DNA from: Chloroflexota bacterium
GTDB taxonomy: Bacteria; Chloroflexota; Anaerolineae; VGOG01
Length of the DNA: 52,596 bases
Assembly (NCBI GenBank): GCA_030611885.1
Contig: JAUWOY010000019.1
Location: 1 to 52,596 of the forward strand
Direction of reading: 5' to 3'
In this document: positions 41,994 to 49,504 of the stretch, piece by piece
How positions within the stretch are numbered: the first letter of the stretch is position 1
Layout: the number at the start of each line of letters is the position of its first letter
The notes under the pieces: generated by a model
The model's input: only the letters and a program-made list of their open reading frames with translations
Told to the model about the DNA's origin: nothing
The model's database searches: none
Made by a program: the position numbers and the translations under genes

Positions 41994-43019
41994 CTAACCC
42001 AAGATTCGATGCACCGCCCGCACCAGCCCTGGCAGCGCGCGCAGGATAATGTAGATGGCCGCGAATGAGACCAGGAGCATCAACGTCACCGCCGGGAAGC
42101 CGAACCGGTCGTGCCAGCCCAGAAAGTGGAAAAGGGTGTAGCCTACCAGGTGATGCAGGACGTAGATGAACAACGCCTCCCGCCCCATCGCCACCAGCGG
42201 CCCCAGCCAGGACGGTTCTCGCCGCTGGTACAGCGCCTGTAACCCTGCGAACAGCAGCAGCACCGCGCCGCTGGCAAAGGCCAGTTGGGACAGGCGGGGG
42301 TGGGAGAACTCCGCCAGCCACAGTTCGTCGGGGTCGAAGCGCACCGCCCAAGGCCGTCCCAGCACCCCGACCACGAGCAGACCGGCCCCCAGCACTGCTG
42401 TCAGCGCTGCGAAGCGGGACAGCCGCCCAATCCGCCGGGTCCACAAGTACGCCTCTCCCAGCACCGTCCCGCCCAGCGCGTAGGCTATCCAGGGGACGAT
42501 GGGGAAATAGGCCGGCGGCGTTCGGCCGTAGATGATGTCGGCCAGGTAGGTCAGGAGGAAGCCCAGGTGGCGGACGGTGAGCACCGCGCTAAGTCCGCTC
42601 ATCCCCAGCGCCAGGGCCAGCCGCACCCACCAGGGAGTCTGCAACAGCAGTCCGCAGACGACGATGGAGAGGCCGATGAGCTGGAGGACGTCCCAATTGA
42701 CGATCTCTTCCAGACCCCAGACCGGCACCCACACCGCTAGATTGAAGGCGTAGCCCAGGGCCAGGATCTTCAGCCCGCGCAAGAGCACCGGCTTCAGGTC
42801 GCTCCACCGGCCAGGCCGGCCTCTGAAGCGCAGCACCAGTGCCACTCCCACCAAGGTCAGGAAGATAGGTGCTACTAGCTTGGAAAGAAAGTACAGGGTT
42901 GCGAACGTGCTTGTGCGGCGGGCTGCGGGGGCCAGCCACCACTCCGCCTGGTGGATCACCAGCATCCCCACCACGGCCAGCCCCCGCAGCGCGTCAACGA
43001 ACGGCAGTCTCTTCACCAC
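41994..43019 (-). CDS. Multispanning membrane protein, DUF1624/heparan N-acetyltransferase-like
   Basis: This 341-residue integral membrane protein starts LPFVDALRGLAVVGMLVIHQ, the DALRG opening shared by acyltransferase_3-like and DUF1624 (HGSNAT-like) proteins. About ten hydrophobic segments follow, including LVAPIFLTLVGVALVL, LLQTPWWVRLALALGM and FIYVLHHLVGYTLFHFLG, whose HH pair may be catalytic. Relatives transfer acetyl groups across membranes to sugars. GTG at 43019 (followed by a second GTG) lies 10 bases after the potD stop with GAGGGG upstream. Its role in a polyamine or amino-acid operon is unclear; acetylation of an amine is one possibility. Confidence 0.75.
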   Translation of the reverse strand: MVKRLPFVDALRGLAVVGMLVIHQAEWWLAPAARRTSTFATLYFLSKLVAPIFLTLVGVALVLRFRGRPGRWSDLKPVLLRGLKILALGYAFNLAVWVPVWGLEEIVNWDVLQLIGLSIVVCGLLLQTPWWVRLALALGMSGLSAVLTVRHLGFLLTYLADIIYGRTPPAYFPIVPWIAYALGGTVLGEAYLWTRRIGRLSRFAALTAVLGAGLLVVGVLGRPWAVRFDPDELWLAEFSHPRLSQLAFASGAVLLLFAGLQALYQRREPSWLGPLVAMGREALFIYVLHHLVGYTLFHFLGWHDRFGFPAVTLMLLVSFAAIYIILRALPGLVRAVHRILG

Positions 43020-43029
43020 TGCCCCTCTG

Positions 43030-44100
43030 TCACGGCCTTGCTGCCTTCACCTCGGTCCACATGCGCTCGTAGAGCGGCGTGGCCTCGCCCACGTCCTCGA
43101 TCCACTCCAGCTTGTCCATCACCTCCGGGGGCGGATAGATGGCCGGCTCCTCCAGGATCTCGGCGCCAATGAACTCCGTGGCCGCTGCGTTGGGGCTAGC
43201 GTACCAGGTGAAATTGGAGATGGCTGCTCCAATCTCCGGGCGCAGCAGGTAGTTGATAAACACCTCGGCTGTGTACTGGCTGGACGCGGTCTTGGGGATG
43301 CACAGGTTGTCAGCCCAGATGACGCCTCCCTCTTTGGGGATGGCGTACCAGATGCGCTCGTCCTCCACAGCGGCCATGAAGAAGTCGCCGCTCCAGCCGT
43401 GGGCCATCACCGTCTCGTCTGCGCTAATGAGATCCTCGTACCGCTCGCTGTCGTAGGCGTAGACCCACTGCTTCTGCTGGATCAGCAGGTCCCGCGCCTC
43501 CGTCAGTTGGGCCTCGTCGGTAGTGTTGAGGGAGTAGCCCAGGTACTTGAGCGCAGCGCCCATGGACTCCCGGCTGTCGTTGAGCATGGTGAGTTGGCCG
43601 TCGTACTCTGAGGCCAGCTTTGGGTCGAAGATATAGGCCCAACTGTCAGGTGGCTCCTCAAAGACCTCGGAGTTATAGCCAATCCCGGTCGTCCCCCACT
43701 GGTAGGGCACGCAATGGACCATCCCAGGATCATAGGGCGGGTCAGCGAACTTGGGGTCAATGTTTTTGATGTTGGGGATATTGTCGCGGTTCAGCTTCGC
43801 CAGAATCCCTTCTTCGATCATGATCTCGACCATGTAGTCGGAGGGCACGATGACGTCGTACCCGGTGGCGCCGGCCTGCAGCTTGGCCAGCAGCTCCTCG
43901 TTGCTGGCAAAAGTGTCCTCCACCACGTGCACGCCGAACTCCTCCTCAAAGTCGGCGTAGATCTGGGGATCAATGTACTCCGACCAGTTGTAGACGTGGA
44001 GTTCCTTGGCCAGTTCTAGCTTAGCGGGGGCGCCACGACACCCCGCCAGCATGGCAACCACGCAGCCCATTATCATGAGTGACACTAGAATCTTTTGCAT
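43030..44100 (-). CDS. potD: Spermidine/putrescine-binding lipoprotein PotD
   Basis: This 356-residue protein is the extracellular receptor of the polyamine ABC importer. The signal MQKILVSLMIMGCVVAMLAG ends in lipobox LAGC (Cys about residue 21). ELHVYNWSEYIDPQIYADFE, ATGYDVIVPSDYMVEIMIEE, the YQWGTTGIGYNSEVF motif and WSGDFFMAAVEDERIWYAIP are typical of PotD/PotF. The ATG at 44100 with GAAAGGAG gives a proper signal peptide; the longer frame adds six residues. It completes potABCD in the order A, B, C, D. Related receptors bind other amines, so polyamine specificity is probable rather than proven. Confidence 0.93.
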   Translation of the reverse strand: MQKILVSLMIMGCVVAMLAGCRGAPAKLELAKELHVYNWSEYIDPQIYADFEEEFGVHVVEDTFASNEELLAKLQAGATGYDVIVPSDYMVEIMIEEGILAKLNRDNIPNIKNIDPKFADPPYDPGMVHCVPYQWGTTGIGYNSEVFEEPPDSWAYIFDPKLASEYDGQLTMLNDSRESMGAALKYLGYSLNTTDEAQLTEARDLLIQQKQWVYAYDSERYEDLISADETVMAHGWSGDFFMAAVEDERIWYAIPKEGGVIWADNLCIPKTASSQYTAEVFINYLLRPEIGAAISNFTWYASPNAAATEFIGAEILEEPAIYPPPEVMDKLEWIEDVGEATPLYERMWTEVKAARP

Positions 44101-44112
44101 TTCTCCTTCTCC

Positions 44113-44138
44113 TTTCACGTTTCACGTTTCAGTTTCAC
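44113..44138. repeat. GTTTCAC heptamer array at the 3' end of potC
   Basis: TTTCAC, GTTTCAC, GTTTCA and GTTTCAC occupy 44113-44138. The TGA of potC (44135-44137 on the minus strand) lies in the last unit. The unit is the same as at 39095. Confidence 0.85.
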
Positions 44139-44959
44139 GCAATCTCTATTCCGCCTCCACCTCCTTTCTGCAACAGCAACGATAACAGCACCAACGCCAT
44201 CGAGGCCAACAGCATCATGCTGGAGAGAGCGTTGATCTCAGGGGTGACGCCCAGCTTGACCATCGAGTAGATGCGCAGCGGCAGCGTGGTGGAGCCCGGG
44301 CCGGCGGTGAAAAAGGTGATGACGAAGTCGTCAATGGACAGAGTGAAGGCCAGGAGCGCCCCGCCCAGGATGCCCGGCATGATCAGCGGCAGCGTCACGC
44401 GGCGAAAGGTTTGCCACTCGTTGGCGTAGAGGTCCTGAGCCGCTTCCTCCAGGGTGATGTCGAAATACGCCAATCGGGCTCGCACCACCACGGCCACGAA
44501 CGAGATGTTGAAAGCCACATGGGAGATGATAATGGTAGTCATCCCCAGGCGGCTGTGGCTCAGCATGAAGAAGAGCAGCAACATCACCGCCATGGCGATG
44601 TCAGGGATGATGATGGGGAGGTAAAGCAGGGCGTCGAAGGCCAGTTTTGCCCAGAACTTGTACCGCTCCATGGCCAGCGCCACCATGGTGCCGAAGACGG
44701 TGGAGATGAGGGTGGAGGCCCCGGCCACGATGAGCGTGTTCTTGAGGGCTGCGCCGATGGCCTGGTCGGCGAACAGGCTGGCGTACCAGCGCAGGGTGAA
44801 GCCCCGCCAGGCCATGGCGTAACGGGAAGCGTTGAAAGAGAAAATCACCAGGATGATGATGGGAAGGTAGAGAAAGATGTACCCCGCCACCCCGTGCGCT
44901 GTCAGCAGGCGACCCAGCCACCGCCCTCTCCGTCTTTTCCTAACCTTGGTTGTCTTCAT
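44135..44959 (-). CDS. potC: Spermidine/putrescine ABC transporter permease PotC
   Basis: This 274-residue permease has six hydrophobic segments, starting GVAGYIFLYLPIIILVIFSF. The ABC-2 coupling loop (EAA motif) is LEEAAQDLYANEWQTFRRVT followed by LPLIMPGILGGALLAFTLS. IDDFVITFF is typical of PotC. It lies 16 bases downstream of potB and 34 bases before potD. The basic N-terminus (KVRKRRRGRW) is cytoplasmic. The stop codon comes from the heptamer array, and GGGGGIEIA just before it may be a non-native tail. Confidence 0.93.
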   Translation of the reverse strand: MKTTKVRKRRRGRWLGRLLTAHGVAGYIFLYLPIIILVIFSFNASRYAMAWRGFTLRWYASLFADQAIGAALKNTLIVAGASTLISTVFGTMVALAMERYKFWAKLAFDALLYLPIIIPDIAMAVMLLLFFMLSHSRLGMTTIIISHVAFNISFVAVVVRARLAYFDITLEEAAQDLYANEWQTFRRVTLPLIMPGILGGALLAFTLSIDDFVITFFTAGPGSTTLPLRIYSMVKLGVTPEINALSSMMLLASMALVLLSLLLQKGGGGGIEIA

Positions 44960-44975
44960 CGTGCGCTCCTGTTCA

Positions 44976-45890
44976 CTATTCTGTGCCCATGCGGAAATAG
45001 ATCAGCGTTCCGACCAGCATCACCGCCATCAGCACAAAGGAGATGGCAGAACCAAAGGGGTAATCGCGGGCAGACATGAACTGGGAATAGATGACGTTGC
45101 CGATCATGATAGACTTCGCTCCCCCCAACAGGTCAGGGATGACGTAGGCCCCCAGGGAGGGGATGAAGACCAATATAGACCCGGCGACGATACCGGACAT
45201 GGTCAGCGGGAGGATCACCCGCAGGAACGACTTGAGGCGGTTGGCGTACAGGTCCTGGGCGGCCTCCACCAGGGAGTAGTCCAGCCGCTCGATGGCCGCA
45301 TAGCAGGGCAGCACCATATCCGGCAGCCAGCCGTAGACCAGCCCGACGATGATCGCCCCATCGGTGCCGAAGAGGGGGAGGGGATCTGCCGTGGCGCTCA
45401 GCAGCGGCCCCCAGATCGGCAGCGGCACTCGACTGGAAAGGTACAGCAGGCCAGCGTGTAGGGAGCCGGTCCAGAGGGTGTTGATCAGCCCCTGGTCGCG
45501 CAGGATCAGGATCCAGGCATAGGTGCGCACCAGGAAGTTGGTCCAGAAGGGGATCATCAGCAGAAGCAGGAACACGTTACGCCACCGGGGCGGGCGGGTA
45601 GCGATGAAGTAGGCCAGAGGGTAGCCAATCAGCAGGCAGATCACCGTCGTCGTCAGGGCAATGACCAGCGTCCGACCGAAGATGCGCAGGTACAGGGGGT
45701 CGAAGAAACGGGCGTAGTTCTCCAGGTTTAGATTCCAGCGAACGCCTCCGTAGGTCCCCCGCTGCCCGAAACTGATGGCGAAGACCACTATGAGGGGAAT
45801 CAGAAAGAAAATGACGAGCCAAAACAGGCTGGGAAAGGTCAGGAACAACAAACGCCAGGTTTCTCGTCGCGAACGTGGTTGAGTTGCCAT
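44976..45890 (-). CDS. potB: Spermidine/putrescine ABC transporter permease PotB
   Basis: This 304-residue permease has six hydrophobic segments (LTFPSLFWLVIFFLIPLIVV and others), the RTYAWILILRDQGLIN segment typical of PotB, and the EAA loop LVEAAQDLYANRLKSFLRVI followed by LPLTMSGIVAGSILVFIPSL. It pairs with PotC to form the membrane channel. The ATG at 45890 is nine bases after the potA stop, with a G-rich site (GGGGGCGG) upstream; a GTG at 45893 is an alternative. Confidence 0.93.
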   Translation of the reverse strand: MATQPRSRRETWRLLFLTFPSLFWLVIFFLIPLIVVFAISFGQRGTYGGVRWNLNLENYARFFDPLYLRIFGRTLVIALTTTVICLLIGYPLAYFIATRPPRWRNVFLLLLMIPFWTNFLVRTYAWILILRDQGLINTLWTGSLHAGLLYLSSRVPLPIWGPLLSATADPLPLFGTDGAIIVGLVYGWLPDMVLPCYAAIERLDYSLVEAAQDLYANRLKSFLRVILPLTMSGIVAGSILVFIPSLGAYVIPDLLGGAKSIMIGNVIYSQFMSARDYPFGSAISFVLMAVMLVGTLIYFRMGTE

Positions 45891-45899
45891 CACCGCCCC

Positions 45900-47012
45900 C
45901 TACTCCGTGAGCAGCCGGGCCGACTCCGGCTGCCAGTGGAGGTACACCTGTGCACCCACCGGGAAGCCCACAGTTGTACTGATGTCAACGTTCTGCCGAC
46001 GCACGGTCACAATGGTCTTCTCGGTGAGCTGCACCAGGTAGCGGGTATCCGTGCCGGTGTAGACCACTTCCTGCACCACTCCTGGCACAGCTCGCGGGTC
46101 TGGTGGCTCGGCGTGGAGGGAGATTTTCTCGGGCCGGATGGCTATCGTTGCCTCCCCCCTCGTTCCCGCCCCCTCTTTCCCCCCCAAAGTTGGGGGGGAA
46201 AGAGGGGGGGTGGGCACGTAGAGCGTCAGCACACCGTCCACCACCACCTCTGCCTCGCCAGCCCGTCTCTCCTGCACCTGCCCCTCCAGGAAGTTGGTCT
46301 CGCCGATGAAGTCGGCCACGAAGCGGTCGGCGGGTTGCTCGTAGATCGCCTCTGGCGTGCCGATTTGCAGCACACGCCCAAGGTTCATCACTGCGATGCG
46401 GTCGGACATGGTCAGCGCCTCCTCCTGGTCGTGGGTCACGTAGATGAAGGTGATTCCCACCCGGTGCTGGAGGGCTTTCAGCTCCAGTTGCATGGCCTTG
46501 CGCAATTTGAGGTCGAGGGCGCCGAGGGGTTCGTCGAGCAGCAGCACCTTGGGGCGATTAACCAGCGCCCGGGCCAGGGCCACCCGCTGCTGCTGCCCGC
46601 CGGACAGTTGAGCAGGCTTGCGGTTCTCCATCCCCGGCAACTGCACCATCTCTAACGCCGCCAGAACACGCTCTCGGATCTCATGCTTGGCGACCTTTCG
46701 CATCTCCAGCCCGAAGGCAACGTTCTGGAAGACAGTCATGTGAGGAAAGAGGGCATAGTTCTGGAAGACGGTGTTCACCGGCCGGCGGTAGGGCGGCGTC
46801 TCCCCCTGCAACTGTCCGTCAATGTACACGTCCCCCTCGGTCGGCAACTCGAAGCCGGCGATGAGCCGCAGGGTCGTGGTCTTCCCGCACCCCGAAGGGC
46901 CCAACAGGGAGAAGAACTCGCCATCGCCAATGGAGAGCGACACCGTGTCTACGGCCACCACCGGCCCGAAGTGTTTGCTGACTTCCTTCAGCCCGACCGC
47001 GTATTCTGCCAT
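45900..47012 (-). CDS. potA: Spermidine/putrescine ABC transporter ATP-binding protein PotA
   Basis: This 370-residue ATPase energises polyamine uptake. It has Walker [19 protein letters not shown] (about residues 36-53), the Q-loop [20 protein letters not shown], signature [20 protein letters not shown], Walker [14 protein letters not shown] and switch HDQEEAL. The C-terminal TOBE region begins with [11 protein letters not shown]. Within it [20 protein letters not shown] (about residues 266-285) is encoded by a perfect palindrome and is probably an in-frame insertion between beta strands. The gene overlaps the 3' end of the upstream dehydrogenase by 25 bases. Confidence 0.95.
   Translation of the reverse strand: MAEYAVGLKEVSKHFGPVVAVDTVSLSIGDGEFFSLLGPSGCGKTTTLRLIAGFELPTEGDVYIDGQLQGETPPYRRPVNTVFQNYALFPHMTVFQNVAFGLEMRKVAKHEIRERVLAALEMVQLPGMENRKPAQLSGGQQQRVALARALVNRPKVLLLDEPLGALDLKLRKAMQLELKALQHRVGITFIYVTHDQEEALTMSDRIAVMNLGRVLQIGTPEAIYEQPADRFVADFIGETNFLEGQVQERRAGEAEVVVDGVLTLYVPTPPLSPPTLGGKEGAGTRGEATIAIRPEKISLHAEPPDPRAVPGVVQEVVYTGTDTRYLVQLTEKTIVTVRRQNVDISTTVGFPVGAQVYLHWQPESARLLTE
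46170..46207. repeat. C/G-rich perfect palindrome inserted in frame inside potA
   Basis: CCCCTCTTTCCCCCCCAA (46170-46187) and TTGGGGGGGAAAGAGGGG (46190-46207) are perfect reverse complements around two bases. The palindrome lies inside the TOBE region of potA and keeps the frame. It closely resembles the element in recD2. Confidence 0.85.
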
Positions 47013-48151
47013 GAACCCTCCCCCACCCGCTCGTGGATCTCGATCCCGCGCTTGCGCAGCTCAGCGAAGAAGATGTCGGGGTCAATGGCCGTCTCCGGCG
47101 GCACGACGCCTCTCGCTTTGACGTCGCCCCGGCCGATCATCTGGGCGCCAATGCTCAGCGGAATGGCGATGTTCTTGTAGTAGGCCGCCGGGCCGCCCCA
47201 TTCCTCCATCGGCGGATGGCGGTTCCAGAGCTTGACTTTCACGTCGCGTCCGTCCCGCTTGCCGTAAACCTCCACCACCAGACCGTAGGCCCACAGCGGG
47301 TTCTGCTTGCTCTCCGGCAGTTTCAGGAGCAGCTCGTACATCATCTCAAACACCGTGGTCTCGATGCTTTTGACGGTGATCTTCTCCTCGCTGTAGAGGC
47401 CCGATTCCAGCATGGTCTTGGCCAGCCTCATGGCGTGGGGCGGGAAGCAACCGTGCACGGAGACGGCCTTGGCCCCCAGGGTCTTGGGCATGGTGCGCGT
47501 CTCCGGATGGGGTATGTAGCAGACCTCTTGTTGGCCGATGGGGCCGGGGAAGTTCACGGTCTTGAGTCCCTCGAAGGGGCCAACCCAGTGGAACTCGCCG
47601 TCTCTGTAGTAGAGTCGCTCCTCGGTTTTGGGGTGGAATTCCCATAAGAAGGTGATGAGCAAGCCAGGCGAGGGAGCCGGGCAACGGAAGGCGGCGAAGT
47701 TGATCTGGATCTCGTCCACCTCGTCCAGTTGATCCGCGGCCCGCCGGGCCATGGCGTTGGTGATGCCAGGCGTGGCGCCGACACCAGGGATGAAGACGAT
47801 GTCTTTCTCTTTCGCCGCCGCGTCGTAATCCCACTGGGTTTCCTCACTGGAAACGTCCAGGCCGCTCACACCTGCTTCGACGCAGGCCCTGGTGACAGCC
47901 AGGTCATACTTCCAGGGCAAGCCGTTGAGGATCACGTCGAAGTCTTTGAAGGTCCTGACCAGCCCGTCGTAGTCGTTGGCGTCTACTTTGAGGACTTGCA
48001 GACGCGGATCGCCGATCTCGACAGCCAATTTCTCCGCTACCGCGACATTGTAGTCGCCGATGACGATTTGGTCGAAGTTGGAGAACTCGGCCAGATCGCG
48101 AGTGGCATGTTGGCAGACGGCGCCAGCGCCGCCCAAGGATAAAACTCTCAT
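46988..48151 (-). CDS. Saccharopine dehydrogenase-like NAD(P)-dependent oxidoreductase (second paralogue)
   Basis: This 387-residue protein starts [20 protein letters not shown] with the dinucleotide-binding glycines. [31 protein letters not shown] and [20 protein letters not shown] follow, the central pattern of the saccharopine dehydrogenase family, including lysine-6-dehydrogenase-like enzymes. It is a distant paralogue of the protein at 35970-37139. AAGGAG precedes the ATG at 48151. The gene lies between the corrinoid protein (20 bases) and potA (overlap), so it is cotranscribed. An amino-acid dehydrogenase role is likely; the substrate is not known. Confidence 0.85.
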   Translation of the reverse strand: MRVLSLGGAGAVCQHATRDLAEFSNFDQIVIGDYNVAVAEKLAVEIGDPRLQVLKVDANDYDGLVRTFKDFDVILNGLPWKYDLAVTRACVEAGVSGLDVSSEETQWDYDAAAKEKDIVFIPGVGATPGITNAMARRAADQLDEVDEIQINFAAFRCPAPSPGLLITFLWEFHPKTEERLYYRDGEFHWVGPFEGLKTVNFPGPIGQQEVCYIPHPETRTMPKTLGAKAVSVHGCFPPHAMRLAKTMLESGLYSEEKITVKSIETTVFEMMYELLLKLPESKQNPLWAYGLVVEVYGKRDGRDVKVKLWNRHPPMEEWGGPAAYYKNIAIPLSIGAQMIGRGDVKARGVVPPETAIDPDIFFAELRKRGIEIHERVGEGSWQNTRSG

Positions 48152-48171
48152 CGTTCACTCCTTCGAGCTAC

Positions 48172-48825
48172 TTATATCGGGGCACCGACAAGTCTCCTGG
48201 CCAGAGCGACGGCGGAGATGGCATCCTCGGCGTAGCCATCGGCGCCGATCTTGTCGGCCCAACTCTGGGTGACAGGAGCGCCACCGACCATGACCTTCAC
48301 CTGATCGCGCAGGCCGGCCTCTTCGAGGGCTTCGACGAGCCTTTGCTGCTGCAGCATCGTGGTCGTCAGCAGCGCGGAGGCGCCGACCAGCGTCGCTCCA
48401 CTCTCTCTAACCGCAGCTATAAACTCGGACACGGCCTTGTCAACACCGATGTCGGTGACCTGAAAGCCATTGGCGGTGAGCATGGTCCCGACCAGTGTCT
48501 TGCCGATCTCGTGCAGGTCGCCCTCCACCGTGCCCAGCACCACTCGGCCCAACACCTCCCGCTCCTGCCCCCCGGTCAGGGCTGGCTCCAGGACGGCCAA
48601 GCCCGCCTTCATCGCTTCGCCGCCGATGATCAGGTCGGGCAGGAAGTACTCTCCGCTGGCAAACAGTTCGCCGACGCGGTCCATTCCCGCAGTGAGCCCC
48701 TCGTTGATGCAGACCAGAGGATCGAGGCCCTGGGCCAGCGCCTTCCTGGCCAGCTCCTCCGCGCCCTCCGGCTCACCAACGATCACCGCCTGGGCCAGCT
48801 TATCAAAGAGTTCCTCCCTTGACAT
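48172..48825 (-). CDS. Corrinoid (B12-binding) methyltransferase protein, MtbC/MtaC-like
   Basis: This 217-residue protein has a helical cap (INEGLTAGMDRVGELFASGE, YFLPDLIIGGEAMKAGL) and a Rossmann corrinoid domain. GTVEGDLHEIGKTLVGTMLT supplies the DxHxxG motif, whose His (about residue 103) binds cobalt; VGASALLTTTM and VMVGGAPVTQSWADKIGADG complete it. In methylamine and methanol pathways such proteins carry a methyl group between two methyltransferases. No MttB-, MtbB- or MtaB-like gene is present here; the UroD-superfamily protein at 2147 is 45 kb away. GGAGGAA precedes the ATG. It lies second in the Lrp-headed run. Confidence 0.92.
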   Translation of the reverse strand: MSREELFDKLAQAVIVGEPEGAEELARKALAQGLDPLVCINEGLTAGMDRVGELFASGEYFLPDLIIGGEAMKAGLAVLEPALTGGQEREVLGRVVLGTVEGDLHEIGKTLVGTMLTANGFQVTDIGVDKAVSEFIAAVRESGATLVGASALLTTTMLQQQRLVEALEEAGLRDQVKVMVGGAPVTQSWADKIGADGYAEDAISAVALARRLVGAPI

Positions 48826-48840
48826 TTCCTCCTCCTGGCA

Positions 48841-48870
48841 CGAATCTACGAGTTTACGAATCTACGAATT
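48841..48870. repeat. TACGAAT heptamer array at the 3' end of the second lrp gene
   Basis: Units CGAATCT, ACGAGTT, TACGAAT and CTACGAAT occupy 48841-48870. The TAA of the lrp gene (48854-48856 on the minus strand) is inside and its last residues (FVDS) are encoded by the array. Similar units occur at 41869 and 49469. Confidence 0.8.
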
Positions 48871-49363
48871 CCTCCAGGTAAATGGGGGCACTGTGGCCCA
48901 CTCGTGGTGGCTCCGCCTCGCCCCAGCGGTACGACAGCTTGTACATTTTAAGGATCATGAAAGTCTGGGTCCGCTGTATCCCAGGGATCTGCTGCAGCTT
49001 TTGATTAAGGAAGGACACCAGATGCTCTCTATCCCTGCAAAAGACCTCCACGAACAAATCGAACTCGCCGGAGGCCATGAAGAGGTAGCTGACTTCGGGG
49101 AACTGGGCGATCTGATTGGCCACGGCGTCAACCTGGCCGGCCTGGACCGTCACCCCGATCATCGCCGCCGCATTCCACCCCAGGAACTGCGGCTCCACGA
49201 TGGCGACGATCTGCAATACCCCGTCGTCCATTAGTTGCTTGACCCGGCGGCGCACCGTCCCTTCTGAGATGCCCAGCTCGGCCGCGATATCGGTCAGCGG
49301 CATCCGCCCGTTGTACTGAAGGTGAGCGATAATAGCCCGATCGGTCTCGTCCAAATGTCCCAT
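48854..49363 (-). CDS. Lrp/AsnC family transcriptional regulator (second)
   Basis: This 169-residue regulator has the winged helix-turn-helix HLDETDRAIIAHLQYNGRMP with ELGISEGTVRRRVKQLMDDG, and a RAM ligand domain (AMIGVTVQAGQVDAVANQIA, YLFMASGEFDLFVEVFCRDR). It heads the long minus-strand run to 35970 and most likely responds to an amino acid or amine that the run imports and degrades. GAGGAGG lies a little far (11 bases) from the ATG at 49363. A perfect promoter is 40 bases upstream. The C-terminal tail beyond RWGEAEPPRV, and the stop, are partly repeat-derived. Confidence 0.92.
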   Translation of the reverse strand: MGHLDETDRAIIAHLQYNGRMPLTDIAAELGISEGTVRRRVKQLMDDGVLQIVAIVEPQFLGWNAAAMIGVTVQAGQVDAVANQIAQFPEVSYLFMASGEFDLFVEVFCRDREHLVSFLNQKLQQIPGIQRTQTFMILKMYKLSYRWGEAEPPRVGHSAPIYLEEFVDS

Positions 49364-49402
49364 TCCCTGGTTGCCTCCTCGCGTTTGTGGCTACCCATTT
49401 AC

Positions 49403-49431
49403 ATTATATCCGAATTTCGCAAGATTGTCAA
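49403..49431 (-). promoter_or_regulatory. Consensus promoter of the Lrp-headed 13-kb gene run
   Basis: On the minus strand TTGACA (49426-49431), 17 bases and TATAAT (49403-49408) match consensus exactly. CAAGA (49420-49424) and TCTTG (49433-49437) form an inverted repeat around the -35 element and may be an Lrp operator. A 15-base palindrome, CTACGAATTTCGTAG, lies upstream at 49469-49483. Confidence 0.85.
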
Positions 49432-49468
49432 GTCTTGTGACGAATTATCATCTAGGAATGGGAGAATT

Positions 49469-49483
49469 CTACGAATTTCGTAG
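49469..49483. promoter_or_regulatory. 15-base palindrome upstream of the second lrp promoter
   Basis: CTACGAATTTCGTAG is symmetric except for the central base. It lies about 40 bases upstream of the -35 hexamer, a position suited to an activator or Lrp dimer. It shares TACGAA with nearby heptamer repeats, so it may instead be a repeat fragment. Confidence 0.45.
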
Positions 49484-49504
49484 CATCATAGAGCGGCAAC
49501 GTGT

